A DNA stretch of 64,000 nt, from the NCBI GenBank assembly GCA_028554755.1, contig JAPTOF010000015.1:15165001-15229000 (forward strand), given 5' to 3'. The translations under genes and the position numbers were made by a program. This stretch comes from Cordia subcordata. Taxonomy: Eukaryota; Streptophyta; Magnoliopsida; Boraginales; Cordiaceae. The notes beneath the pieces were generated by a model that made no database searches, had not been told where the DNA came from, and saw nothing but the letters and a program-made list of their open reading frames with translations. How positions within the stretch are numbered: the first letter of the stretch is position 1; the number at the start of each line of letters is the position of its first letter. Below are positions 12,980-25,498 of this stretch, one piece after another.

Positions 12980-13870
12980 TGTTGGATCTAATATGCTATT
13001 ATCATATTCAAGATTAGGTGCCAGATTTTAATTTTAATCCATAATCTATACATGGTGCAGAAAATAGCATAATCACATGTTAAACAAATGGGGATCAACA
13101 CTAAATACGTAAATATACACAAGAAAGAGTGTGGATTTCATTACCCTTAATGCATGATTCGAATATTGATGGCCTCTTTGCATCAAATCTTCCTTGAAGT
13201 AACGACCTTGTGGCTTACCTTGCTATGACCCCTCTTCTAGAACTAGGATACTTAGCTACGTAATGGGCAAGCTAAAATGAGGAAGATGATACTAGTGTGT
13301 GTTTTTGGTATTAGTGTGTGAAAAATACTGCACACACACCAAGAAAGAAAAATATCAAAGAGCTTATCTTGGGTCATGCTTATCTTATACTATTTATAGT
13401 ACTACCCTTACGTTAAAAGGATAAGATTAAGAGTATCAATCACTTGGAAACAGTCAGTATCTTGTCCTCTATAAATGATGGCATGGTTCTAGAAGAGATA
13501 CTTATTGTGGTTCTGTCTAATACGTGACACACAACTAGGAGTTGAGTCCGGAAAGACCCTCCAATGACCTAGGTAGATCACTCCTTTCGGGAGACTTGTT
13601 TACTATGGCCTTATCTAGGTGGAGTGCTTAACACTGCCATTTGGCTATGGACATCTTTATGATATATCCAAAATAGAACTTAGACCTATTGTGCGCCTAG
13701 CCTCATTGCGTATCCAAGTCATTAGACTATCTTATTAAACTTTTACATAATGTACCGCGCATATATACTAGAGATAATATATGCAAGACAATCTCATGAA
13801 TATAATAAATGATCAAATATTTAGTTCAATATCTATGCACAAGTGGTATTTAGGGCACATAATCCCAACA
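12980..13870 (-). repeat. 3' LTR of the copia element (left)
   Basis: This 891-bp LTR has TGTTGG...CCAACA inverted ends. It aligns by eye with 21835-~22300 plus ~25020-25498 of the right LTR. It lacks the 22300-22870 and 24723-25020 sequence present on the right, so the two LTRs differ by an internal deletion or insertion in addition to the nested element. Confidence 0.85.
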
Positions 13871-13887
13871 ATCTCCCACTTGCACTA
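13871..13887 (-). promoter_or_regulatory. Polypurine tract of the copia element
   Basis: The minus strand reads AGTGCAAGTGGGAGAT immediately upstream of the 3' LTR start TGTTGGG. This is the classic plant copia PPT used to prime plus-strand DNA. Confidence 0.85.
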
Positions 13888-13989
13888 AAGATCATTGCCT
13901 ATGATCTTAACACCCATAGGCTCTACATGTGTGGCAAACACTCCCTCTAGAAGAGTCTTTGTGAATGGGTCTTCTAAGTTCTCAACTGA

Positions 13990-15760
13990 AGCAATCTTCT
14001 CTACCACTATGTCATCCTCTGGATGAACTCTTAGATCAATTGGTACTTCCTCTCAATATGTTTGCCCCTACTATGATTCCTGGGCTCTTTGTATTGTGCA
14101 ATAGCAACTGTATTGTCAAAGTACAAAACAATAGGTCTTTGTACAACTGGGACAACTTTTAGGTCAGTGAGGAACTTCTTCAACCACATGGCCTCCTTTG
14201 CAGCCTCAAATATTGCTAAGTACTTTGCTTTTATGGTTGAATCTGTGATGTATTTCTACTTCACACTCTTCCATGAAACTGCACCTCCTGACAAAGTAGA
14301 AACTAAGCCAAAATTAGACCTCCTGGAATCTTTATTCGACTAAAAGTTCGAGTCCGTATAGGCCAATGGTACTAGATCATCTGCCCAATGTTCTAGCATA
14401 TATACCTTAGTTCTCCACAAGAACTTGAATATTTACTTTACCACAGTCCAATCATCTGGTCCAAGGTTTGACTAATATCTGCTAACTATGCTAGTAGCAT
14501 AATAGATATCTAATCTAGTGCACATCTTGGCATACATAAGGCTTCCAATTTCCGAAGCATGAGAAGCCTTCTCTATCTTTTCTATATCTCAAGTGTCCTA
14601 GAACATTGGTCTTGTGATAGAGTAACTCTATGTCTAGAAGGCAAGAGACCTTTCTTGAAGTTTGCCATGTTGTATCTCACCGATATGTTCTCTATGTAGA
14701 AAGTTTGGGATAACACAAACCTCTTGTTCTTTTGGTCTCGTATAATCTTGATCCTAAGAACATAGCATGCTTATCCCTTATCCTTCATGTGGAACTGAGA
14801 AGATAACTAAACCTTTATAGACGAAAACATCCCCACATCATTCCTAATCAACAAGATGTCATCCACATATAAAACTATGCAAGCAACAACGTTTTCATTG
14901 CGCCTCTTGTACACATATGGTTCATCAATGTTTTGCTCAAACCCAAAGGACTTGACCGTATGTTCAAACTTGATGTTCTAAACCCTATATGCCTGTTTAA
15001 GCCCATAAATAGACTTCTTAAACTTGCACACCATATGTTCACGGCCTACCGCAATATATGTGTCTGGCTGAGCTATATAAATGGTTTCATCTAGCTCTCC
15101 ATTAAGAAAAGCTATCTTGATATCCATTTGCCATATGTCGTAGTTATAATGACAAGCGATGGCAAGGAGTATCCTGATGAACTTAAGCATGGCTATCGGT
15201 GAAAAGGTTTCTTCATAATCAATTCCTTCTTTCTAGATGTAGCCCTTAGCTACCAGTCTAGCATTAAAGGATTCAACCTTCCCATTATCTTCTCTCTTTC
15301 TCTTATAGACCCATTTGTACCCTATAGGCTTTAGCCCTTTAGGTACTTCTACATGCTCCCAGACACTGTAAGAGTACATAGACTCCAACTCATAATCTAT
15401 TACCTTACGCCACCGGTTAACATTTATGTCGGAAACTGCTTCATCATAGCTAGTGGGATCCTCAATTTGATCTTCTTTGGAAGTCTCAAAATACTGCCCA
15501 TAGCATCTATCAGGCTGTCTAGGAATTCTCCCACTACAACGAGGCTCCGGTGCACTAGTAACAACTAGCTCCTTTTCCTTTTCCATATTAATAGGTGCCT
15601 TTGGGGACTTATTAGAAATCTCCTTAAGAGTAACTGTAGATTCTAGTGTTTTCTGGATCACCATGTCATCCTTTAAGTATCTAGCATGCATGCTAATAAG
15701 AATTTTTTTGCTCCTTGGGATTATAGAAGGTCCCACCTCTGGTTCCTTTAAGATACCCAA
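13990..15760 (-). pseudogene. Copia reverse transcriptase-RNase H remnant
   Basis: Reading leftwards, the RT begins within 15760-15233 (DEAVSDINVNRWRKVIDYEL...GYKWVYKRKR, FNARLVAKGY). It continues at 15190-14978 with QMDIKIAFLNGELDETIY and KFKKSIYGLKQA. The catalytic YVDDI motif is encoded at 14869-14855. RNase H motifs follow at about 14380-13990: a GGAVSWKS-like block, a KAKYLAIS..AKEA-like block and a final KHIERKY-like block. The enzyme would copy element RNA into DNA. Multiple stops and frame changes break the frame, so this is a fossil. Confidence 0.85.
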
Positions 15761-16782
15761 TGAAATAGCATAGTTCCAACCTAGGTCCCAACTTTGTAGC
15801 AGAAGTACTCATCATATAAGCTGGACATCTCCAAATGTGTAAATCACTTAAACTAGGCTTACGCCCCGTCCACATCTCCTAAGGTGTCCTAGGGACTGAT
15901 TTAGATGATACCAAGTTCAGAATGAATGTTGTCGTCTATAGGGCATACCCCCAAAAGGATATAGGTAATAATACACGAGACATCATCAACCTTACTATCT
16001 CTACGAGGGTATGATTCGTTCTTTTGCCACGCCATCCTACTAGGGAGTGCTTGGTGTAGTCAACTGTGCCATAATCCCTTGCAGTGTGAGATAATCCCTA
16101 AATTCACCTGAGAGGTATTCACCATGACGATCAAATTGAATGACTTTGATATGTTTATCTAATTTCTGCTCCACCTTAGCTTTAAACTCCTTGAATTTCT
16201 CAAAGGATTTAGACTTGCATTGCATCAGATAAACATAACTATATCTAGAGTAATCATATGTGAATGTAATGAAATACTCAAAACCTCCAAGAGCTGGTGT
16301 ACTTATAGGACCTCATACACTAGTATGCATTAATTCTTATACCTCTTCAGCCTTCTGTCCACTAGAAGAGAATGACCTTTTAGTCTTCTTCCCCTTAAGA
16401 CAAGAAATATACTGAGATAGATCTTTGAGATCTAATAATGCAAGAGGCTCGTCCTAAACTAGCCTCTGAATGCATTTTTGACAAATATGTCCTATACACA
16501 AAAATCAAAGACAAGTATCATTGGTTTCAGAAACCTTCCTTTTAAGGATTCTACTTTCTCAGTGTTATGTGTTGCAGCATAAGTAGGGTATAAATAGAGC
16601 AAACCATTATGTAATCTACCAGAACATATAAAACTTCCATTTCTACTGATATCAACATCAGAATAGAAATACACTGAAATACCATCCATCAACAACTGTG
16701 AAATGGAAACTAGGTTTTTGTGAATGTCTGGAACATTATAAACATTGTTCAAAAATAAAACCCTGCTACAAGAGAATGACAA
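15693..16782 (-). pseudogene. Copia GAG-pre-integrase and integrase remnant
   Basis: GAG-pre-integrase motifs lie at 16782-16492 (LNNVYNVPDIHKNLVSISQL and a GRLHNGLLYLYP block). An integrase core fragment is at 16225-16040 (FKAKVEQKLDKHIKVIQFDR, HGEYLSGEF). The copia-typical GRKPSLSDLHIWRCPAYM block lies near 15870-15810. Integrase would insert the cDNA into host DNA. The frame is broken several times. The position between gag and RT confirms Copia rather than Gypsy order. Confidence 0.82.
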
Positions 16783-16965
16783 ATGAACTCAAACAACTAC
16801 AACAACCCAAACTTTTGCTCCTGTGCCGACTCTAAGAGCAAACTCCCCTCTACTTAGCTCCCACATGACCTAAAACCCATGCAAAGAATTGCAAATATGA
16901 TTAGTGGCTTTTAAATAGATAATCCAAGAATCAATAGAATCAACCACTAAATTAGTTTCAGCGTA

Positions 16966-17640
16966 ATGTATGATGGATGTATCTTCCTACCCAGCAGCTT
17001 GGTACTTGGAATAGTCTTTCTTCCAATGGCCTTTCTCACCACACTTGAAGCACTTCCCTTTGGGCTTAACAACACTTGCTTCTTGCTTTGGCCCAAGGGT
17101 CCTTTTCTTCTTCTTCTAGTCACGTTGCTGCTTCCCCTTCATCTTAGGTTTCTTCTTCCCTTTCGAATGATGCCCAGAAGTGGAAACCTGATAAACATGT
17201 GCATGACCTGAAGGCTTTATGATAGCCTCCACTGCCTGAAGCTCCTTCATCAACTCCGTCAAATTCATGTTTAACTTGCTCATGTTATAATTGAGCTTGA
17301 ATTGATTAAACAATGATGGAAGGGTCTCTAAGATCATGTTTACTTGTGACTGCTTATCAATGTTTGCACCTAAGATCTTGACAGTACTAAGGCAGCCTAT
17401 CATCTTGAGCACATGCCTTGTGATAGGTGCACCTTCTACCATCCTAATAGTCATAAGCTCTCTCATAGCAACTTCCTTAGCATGCTTGCTCTGATTAGCA
17501 AATATAAGAGACAACGAAGTCATGATCTCTTTGGTAGTTGCCATATTTTTATGCTTGTTCTGCAGACCATCTGACATAGAGGCCAACATATAACAATTGG
17601 CCATACTATTAATAGACACTAAAATCTACAATCATGAACT
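16966..17640 (-). pseudogene. Copia gag C-terminal part with decayed CCHC knuckle
   Basis: An open segment at 17619-17116 carries UBN2-type gag sequence (MTSLSLIFANQSKHAKEVAM, LPSLFNQFKLNYNMSK), then a basic KGKKKPKMKGK tract. Further left, near 17070-17030, is CFKCGEKGHW followed by Tyr where the last zinc-binding Cys is expected, a degraded CCHC knuckle. The gag N-terminus is missing beyond about 17640, where unrelated sequence begins, consistent with a nested insertion or deletion. Confidence 0.78.
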
Positions 17641-18310
17641 CGAGGCACTAATAACCTGCGAAACAGAAAGCAAGAAAGGAGAGTAAGTCTTTGACGCCGA
17701 TGTGATGCCGGCCAAAGATACTCTGACACCCAAAAAGGATATAAGGCTATATAAAGGGAAGGCCTACATAAAAGGAAAGGCTAGGTGCAAACCTGAGAAA
17801 TTGGATATATATTAGTGTAAAGGTGTAAGGGTGTAGTGTCCCATGCCTTGTGCCACTCCCGAAAGGGTGTATTTATAGTCGTCTTAGATATAGAGGCAAG
17901 TATAGCTTCATTTTTATCATGTTGATCTAATCAGATAGGTACTATATATCTCCTTAAGTGCTCTAGAGACTTCTTAGTTATCGTATATATGAAATTGAAC
18001 CTATCTAGAAAGCTACCCACTGATGTGCTTATCTTGAAGGGTTAAGATAACGTCATATGTGGTTATGCAAATCATGTGTGTTTAGCACGTCTTTTACTGC
18101 GAAGTAGTAGCCCATAGAGCTTTCTTGGGCCATGCAACGTTAATGGGTCACGGTTGCTTTATCATGTGTTTCGAGATAAGTGGCCCTTGGGCCAAGCCAA
18201 TTTTGGCTACTACACTATTGGCCTTCTAGCATTTTTGCTCAATATCACACACGATATTAGAAGAGCTTGCCCTTATTACAGGACAAGGAATAATCAGGAC
18301 ATACTTGTAA
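17641..18310. repeat. LTR-like insertion inside the copia element
   Basis: This interrupts the copia gag. It contains a GACGCCGATGTGATGCCGGC block near 17693 and a region with TATAAAGGG (17750-17758) that could be a TATA box. I know similar CGATG-rich blocks from plant LTRs, but I see no matching second copy and no defined ends. Lineage unresolved. Confidence 0.35.
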
Positions 18311-20190
18311 TTCTCGGTAGTGAGTGACCACGTCGTTGTATGGTCAAATAATAACAATTAAATCAAGCAACGACAAAATCACAAAATTTATCCTCTTTAT
18401 CACATGAAAGCAACTCGAGGGTCGAACCACGGGGAATCGGGATTACTGTCAGGAATTGAAAAGAAAATAACTAAAAATAACTAAGCTAAATACTATGAGC
18501 GAAACAATTTTTAGATTAAACAAAATCAAAAAAAGTAAATAAATTAAATTAACTAAAAGAAAAATAATTGCAAAATCAACCAAAGAAAATTGCGAGACTT
18601 AAGTTCAGGAGAAACGCGATTCAGGGTGATAGCCAAAAAATTATCTTATTCATGTTCGTCAACTTCAGGATTTCCAATTAAGACCAAGGGATCAGGCTAC
18701 AAGCTCTAATTCACCTAGATTAATTAACTAAAGTTGTTGAGGCATAATCTGTCTCAATATCATAAATTATCTCTCACTCTTCTTTAATTAATTAATCTCA
18801 GATCCTAGAAAATTAATTGAGACTACAAAGGCATAAGCTATCTCAGTGGCATAACTTATTTCAATCTTGAAACAATTAATTAAATCTAGTCGTGTTAATT
18901 GATCTATATTCGTACCCACAAGAACCTACAAGATTCCTATATGGCAAAGGTATAAATTCTTGATTAACGAAAATTAGCTACAAGCATAATAATGATTAAC
19001 TAAGAATTTAATAACAATAAAGCACAAATACGAATAATCAAATAAATCCCAAAAGAATCCGAAACATGAATAAAAATAATCACTAAATATCACCCCGAAT
19101 CATGGGGAATTTAGTTCATAATTAAGTTCAAAGCAAAAACTGAAAAAGAATTGAGAATAGAAAAACTCATCGTATTATTCTTAGACAAATAAGTTGATGA
19201 AGTTCTTGTGTTGAATTCTCTTCAAGTGCTGCTCCCCAACTTTTCCTTCAATTTAATCCTCTGCAAATTCTTAGGTTAAGTCCCCTTTTTCTATTGTGTA
19301 TTGTTAGTATTTATAATGGTATCAAATTCCTTTTCAAATCCCACTTGGATTAGGAAATTGCTACTAGTTTTAATGCCCTCGTTTGACCGACGTTTTTGAC
19401 CATCTTAAAGGCAGATCTGGGCTGAGCTCAAAGAAGGAAAGTTGTAGCTCTATAAATTATCTTTCCATATCCGCAAGAATCACCTAATTTGGTCCTCTGT
19501 AGCCCAAGTTATGCCCAAAATACTGAAATGTGTCCAGCAGGTGACGGGAATTTTTTAAACGTGTTGTGACTGATTTTTCACCTTGATCCCCCTTGAATTT
19601 GGAAAGATGGTCTTCTTAACAATTGTATCCCTGCCTCATAAGAGTCCAATAGCCCAAGAATCATGTGATTTTGACCTCTAGGTTTGGAGTTATGAGAAAA
19701 TTATCAAAACTGGTCTGACAGGAAAAACTTTCCAAAAATTAACACCAAGGTCACTTGCCATATTCATTCACCAACGACTTTATTTGCAAGAAAGGCCAAA
19801 ACTCCTTGTTTGCTATGAGAAATTTATCCTTGATCCATATATTTGAGCCCAATACTTCTCCATTAAATTAGTCCAACTCAAATTATGATTGATCTTCAAC
19901 TTCAATTGCCTAGAATCTTCTGCAAATTGGTCTTGTAGGCCTCCACAAAATATCTTCTTCTCTCGAACAACACTAGATCAAATAATTTACAAAATAAATG
20001 ACTTTAACCACTTTGATATATGTAATTGCATTCAAAATAGTGGAATTTATTACAAAATACGAAGACACATCAGTGAGTACTATGTCTAGATTCCTTTTTC
20101 AATCCACAAAATTCGAACCGGTGAGCTTATGCTCCCCTAAAATTAAAGCTAGTGGACTAAAGGAAATCATACTAGATATCTAACAATAGA
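18311..20190. repeat. AT-rich dispersed repeat, non-coding
   Basis: It starts near a GTCGTTGTATGGTCAAATAA / CGAGGGTCGAACCACGGGGA block, comparable with blocks at 3840, 7870, 11500 and 22890. It continues with AT-rich sequence containing repeated TTAATTAA/AATTAATTA motifs. No protein family is visible; the small open frames near 19889-20183 look random. Likely a nested non-autonomous element or LTR. Confidence 0.4.
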
Positions 20191-21820
20191 TCATAATCAA
20201 TAATAGAGCTCATAAACTGGATACACGTGTAATATGTATGTAACAGCTGAAAAACAACATACATCGCACATTCTACATCATTTGCCATTTTGTAGTTTAA
20301 GCCTACAACTATAGTGATGTAACAGCGTCTCAACCTTAACTTCATCGATGGGATGGTCGAACTATGAATAGTTGAGTTAGATGTAGCCTATTTGAATAAT
20401 GTTTATCTAAATAGACAATATCTAACAGAATCTAATCACTGTTTGTTTGACCTCTTAAATCTTTTAGGGGCCTCTACCAATGGGGTAGTCAAACCCATGA
20501 TTCCAGCTAAGTGTAACTAACCACCTTCTTAGTGTCTCATTCCCCATCATGTATCTAGACTTGAGCCCTCTGATGGGGTAGTGACTCTCATCTCCGTGCC
20601 GTAAGACGGTCTATATGACGAACTTCATCAATGGGATGGCCGAACATCACCAATGTCCTTATGAATGTTCACATTAAGTCCACCTCATCAAATTTAGATA
20701 CTTGTGACACACTCTACCTGATAGGCCAATACCGCTTATCCTTGATATGAACTGGCTGTGGAATGTCATGGGGTTTTCCAATCCCTTCTCCCACTCAATA
20801 TTTTAACTTTGAGGGTTTTTTTTATCCTCCATTTATCTTGGTATTCCTTTTAGATCTTAACACCCTTAGGAATCGCCGCATTCTACCTTGTGTTACTAAA
20901 AACATGTGTAATACCATAAATGGATTGGACCTATTTTCATATTAAAATCCATAGGTAGGCATGCTTTGAGTTATCTTGATAAGTCCATTAATTATTAGCA
21001 TAGGAAAAACAAGTAAATAGCCAATTACATGCATTACTTCTTTAGGATCTCCAATTGTTAAAATAATTAGCCTAAACAATCTCGAGGGATTTATCAAACT
21101 CAAGCCAAAAACAAGATCCAAAGGTTAGCCAATTTTAAACCACACTTGGGTGGACATATTGCTATGTGATAGATCACAATAACTATACATAAAATCAAAC
21201 ATGTATATAAATTTTGCAACATAAACATCCATAGCAAAATTAAACGGTCCTTAATCGATGGCTTCTTATAAATAAGCCTCAGGCACAAAGCCCAAAGCCC
21301 AAAGCAATTGAAATGCCAAAAACACTTCAAACTATTACAATTTGCCTCTGCCAGTGGACTGTTGTCTCCTACCAATCGACCGGTTCTTCCAGAGAACTAT
21401 TGGTCTTGTCGGTTGAGTTTGCGGTTGGTCGATCAGCTCCTTCAAAACTCTTGGAACAACGAATTGTGTAGCTTTTTCGGCTCCCAATCGATGCATTACA
21501 AGGATTTACACAGAAAAACAACCTATACAAGCTTCATCTATGACAAGAAACATAAATTTTGGCCACAAAATACAAGCCATTTTCCCATTCCTATACTTCT
21601 CTTAAGTTGAAGATAGAATAGCTTTCTATACAAGAAAATAAATCTATATATTCAAACCATCGATTAGGACCAAAATAACACACAAGCTGTAACCACAAAG
21701 GTTAGCCCATAACAAATACACCATATAAACACATTAATCTTGCCACCCACAATATTATTACATATTATATTGGTTTACTATGCAATATAAGGCCGTCACT
21801 ATGTGTATAACGTAGCCTAT
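20191..21820 (-). other. Non-coding leader region of the copia element
   Basis: This lies between nested sequence and the PBS and has no gene. It contains two related blocks, CATCGATGGGATGGTCGAAC (20344) and CATCAATGGGATGGCCGAAC (20627), indicating an old internal duplication. It also has a GATCAGCTCC/GGTTGGTCGATCAG-type stretch near 21420. Confidence 0.4.
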
Positions 21821-21832
21821 GCTCTAATACCA
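21821..21832 (-). promoter_or_regulatory. Primer-binding site of the copia element
   Basis: The minus strand reads TGGTATTAGAGC, one mismatch from the initiator tRNA-Met site TGGTATCAGAGC. It is separated by two bases from the end of the 5' LTR at 21835. Confidence 0.85.
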
Positions 21833-22871
21833 ATTGTTGGATCTAATATACTATTACCATATTCAAGATTAGGTGCTGGATTTTAATTTTAATCCATAAT
21901 CTATATATGGTAGCAGAAAATAGCATAATCACATGTTATACACATAGAAATCAATGCTAAATATGTATATATAAACAAGTACGGGCGTAGATTTCACGAC
22001 CTTGATGAGTGATTCAAATATCGATGGCCTCTTTGTGTTAAATCTTCCTAGAAGTAACTACCTTGTGGTTTTCTCTACTATGACCACTTTTCTAAAACTA
22101 GGATACTTAGCTATGTAGTGGGCATGCTAAAATAAAGGCTAAAATGAGAAAGATGATACTAGTGTATTTCTTGGTGCTAATGTGTGAAAAATACTGCACA
22201 CACATACCAAGAAAGAAAAATATCAAAAAGGCTCATCTTGGGTCATGCTTATCTTGTACTATTTATAGTATTAAGATTACTCTAAAAAGATAAGATCTAG
22301 GGAATATAGAAATTCCCTCAATACCCTTTATTAGACTATCAAGATAAGAAATATTCCCTTGGGATAAAAAGATACCCAAATATTCCATGTCACACACTAA
22401 ATATCTCCTATGTGGTCCTCACTCATCTAATTAAGATATCCATGAGTTATATTATGAAGATCCAGATAATTAAATTCCTCCTTAACTTCTAGACTCAAAT
22501 CTTAATTAAGTAATCCACATAATAAATTCCTCAATTATGTATCCAATAAAGTAGTGGCAAGTTGAGGAACTAAAAGACATAATTACCCTTGACTCCCAAA
22601 ATGACCAAAATGCCCTTGTCACCACTTTGGCAACATCGTGGCCATTTTGACTTCGGTCCACTTCATCAAAAGACCAAAAGCCGTACTCCAAGAATAACCA
22701 CCGGCTAGGTAGAAGCTTGTCACATGTAGTAACCTCTATCTTTGACCAACTAAGTGAAATGACCAAAATGCCCCTCTATGTATACTTATAGTCAAAGTCA
22801 GTTAAAGGGCACCATCACCTCCAAGACTACATATGGAACCTTGGAATTTCCAGTTAATGTCTCTCTAGAGG

Positions 22872-24722
22872 TGCAATCCCTAAAGACCCACAAGCACACA
22901 GATCGGTGCAGTGAAGTGTGTGCTAGAACGGGTGTCGAACCATATAGAGGCTATTTTGTGGAATGGATTCTATGCATGTGTGTCCTTGAAAGTGCCTAAA
23001 AGAAAACCTAAACTAACCATATTTTTGGGTTTTTGGATTCAAAGGAGTTCTAACTAAAGGAAATAAAACTACATTATAGGAATGGAAAATGGGGGAACAA
23101 ACAACCTAGAGGGAACTAACAAGTGGAATGGGTTAAGGTGACTTTTGTTTGCTAAGGGGTGATTTTAGACTCAAATGCTGTAAGATTACAGGGGGTGGCT
23201 TGAATATTGATTGCTTTTAACTAAGTTGCTAACTAGTGTCCTAATTTCTCCCTAAGATTTGGTGCGAGTTCGTCCCTAGGCGACGCATTCTAGACCCATG
23301 GCGTGGTCCTTATAACCTAGGGCCTTAGGAGTGACTAACTAGGTGATATAGGATAAACCTACCCTAGTACTTAAATCATTGGCTAGGTTTAAAGCCAAGA
23401 CCTAGTGTCGCTAGGGTCGACTGAACCTATTTTAAAACCGGTTGGCTGGGTTTAAAACCAAGGGAGACTCAATCTAGGCAAGCCCTAAATTATGTGTCGT
23501 CATTTTAGGATCACTACAGTAGGATTTGCTCAATACGTGGCGAAGGTGTTCGCGAATATAGAGATCTGTTCAACTACCAAATATCGCCATCCTTAGATTA
23601 CACCATTTAAAGCAATTAGGCGTCATCCTTAGATTACACCATTTAAAGCAATTAGGCACCAACATGTATGCAATATTGAGGTCATACTCACTACTAGGCA
23701 GGTTACCATACACATAAACATGAATATAAGCATTACCCACTTCATACAATCCACATACAAATACATAGACATGATTATAGAATGGAGAAGTGTTTAGTAG
23801 CAAATAGACATCAAATTATACATATGCTACTCACATAGGCATATTATCAAACATCTAGACATGTATTGAATAATAGCCATTGAAACAAGAAGAACAAAAC
23901 ATATATATATTAAGCCATCAAATCCTATAACAAAAGAGTATATAATCAACCCATATTACAAGTTAAATCATCCTACACAAGTCTACTCAAACATAATATA
24001 AAATCGGATAAAACAGAGAATAGGAAACTCCCTTTCCATCCTAGCTATTCTTGTACAATTCTTGAGTAAACCCTCGCTCCAAAGTTGTTAAATCCCTCCA
24101 AACAAGCTAGAATCCAAGTGGGAAGTGTGTGAAACTGTGTGTGTGATGTGGGTGAAGCAGGGTTTTATGTGTGAAAATTGGTTGCCAATCTATCTCAAAA
24201 TTACTAAAAAATGACATTAAATAAGGCTTTTATCGTGCAGGGTTGGGGGACTAGGCCTCGGGTCTAGCCTTGGGTTAGGTCGACCGGCCCAATTTGGCCA
24301 GCTTTTTGATCTGGCCGGTTTACTTGGCCAATTAATCGGCCTAGGGTTGAGGTTGACTAGCCTGGTCAGACTATGCTCCAATTTTGCTCTTCGCAAGCTC
24401 GTTTCTCCTTGGTTGTTCTTTTCTTCACCCGGCCACTTCCAAATTCATTTGTCAAGCTTCCTTCACATCCTAAACATCTTTAGCTTGGCTCTTTCATCAA
24501 TTCATCATTAATTCAAGTCCCGAGCTTTGCCCTAAACTTTACTTAACACAAAAAACAAGCGCGTATTAGTGTAGCATTTATGTTCTAAACTCTACTATAT
24601 ACATTTGTTGTCTACTATGCACAAGTATGGTATAAATGCAATACTAACATACCTAATAAAGCACAAGAACACCTCAAACAAGTATAGAAATTCCATGCAA
24701 ACACACATACGATCATAACACA
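22872..24722 (-). mobile_element. Probable solo LTR nested in the copia LTR
   Basis: The start (TGCAATCCC...CACAAGCACACAGATC) and the end (TACGATCATAACACA) show the same internal order as 3819-5326. That includes the GCGTATTAGTGTAGCATTTA-type stretch at about 24560, which resembles the 5160 region. No internal domain is seen, and only one copy lies here. Exact ends and a target duplication are not clear by eye. Confidence 0.45.
23585..23656. repeat. 36-bp tandem duplication
   Basis: Two adjacent copies of a unit containing CATCCTTAGATTACACCATT, starting at 23588 and 23624 and nearly identical. Confidence 0.9.
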
Positions 24723-25498
24723 TCACTAGTTTAATGAGTGATCACCACCTGGTCATAGATCTCTTGACCTCGAAAGTGACCTATAAGCTAAATGACCGAT
24801 ATACCCCTGAAGGGTAATATCACTAGATCTAGATTTATGATGACCAATAAGATAAATCCAAGGGGGCATATAAACTCTGCTGTTGCATATACATGTCATA
24901 ATTGATTAGAACAGAACACCCAACATACTAAGCAGGCAATCTTATCACTCAAGACCTGTCCTCATGGTACATCAAAGTGCTACACTCTCACTTCACCTGT
25001 TCATCTACACATGCTCAAACTTAAGAGCATCGGTCACTTGGAAGCAGTGAGTATCTTGCCCTCTATATGATGAAACAGTTCTAGAAGACATACTCACGAT
25101 GGTTTTGTCCAATATGTGACATATGTACTAGGAGTCAAGTCAGGAAAACCCCTCCAATGACCTAGGTAGATCACTCCTATCAGAAGACCTACCTACTACA
25201 ACCTTATCTCGGTAGAGTGCCCAACACTACTATCCAGCTATGGACATCTTTATGATATATCCAAAATTGAACTTGGACCTACTATGCGTCCAACCTCATT
25301 GCACACCGAAGCCATTAGACTATATCATTGGACCTTTACATAATGTATCACACATATATATCAGAGATAATATATGTAAGAAGTTCTCATAAATGTAATA
25401 AATGATCAAATATCTAAGTTCTCATAAATATAATAAATGATCAAATATCTAGTTCAATATTCATGTATAAATGGTCTCTAAGGCATACAATCCCAACA

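Larger units (their letters stand above)
12980..25498 (-). mobile_element. Ty1-copia retrotransposon, full length with nested insertions
   Basis: The left LTR (12980-13870) and right LTR (21835-25498, interrupted) both run TGTTGGATC...TCCCAACA. On the minus strand the order is 5' LTR, PBS (21821-21832), a long leader with inserted sequence, gag, protease/GAG-pre-integrase, integrase, RT, RNase H, PPT (13871-13887), 3' LTR. That is the Copia domain order. Flanking pentamers ACTAT and ACTGT fit a 5-bp target-site duplication with one change. Coding frames contain many stops and shifts, so the copy is inactive. The ~12.5 kb span exceeds a usual copia element because of nested insertions near 17.6-20.2 kb and 22.87-24.72 kb. 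Confidence 0.88.
21835..25498 (-). repeat. 5' LTR of the copia element (right), interrupted
   Basis: It begins TGTTGGATCTAATA and ends ATCCCAACA. The outer parts (21835-~22300 and ~25020-25498) match the left LTR. Between them lie extra LTR-like sequence and a probable solo LTR (22872-24722). A 35-bp tandem duplication occurs at about 25383-25452 (two GTTCTCATAAAT copies). Confidence 0.78.

Noticed and set aside
16966..17211. Plus-strand hydrophobic open frame
   Set aside because: Shadow of copia gag on the minus strand.
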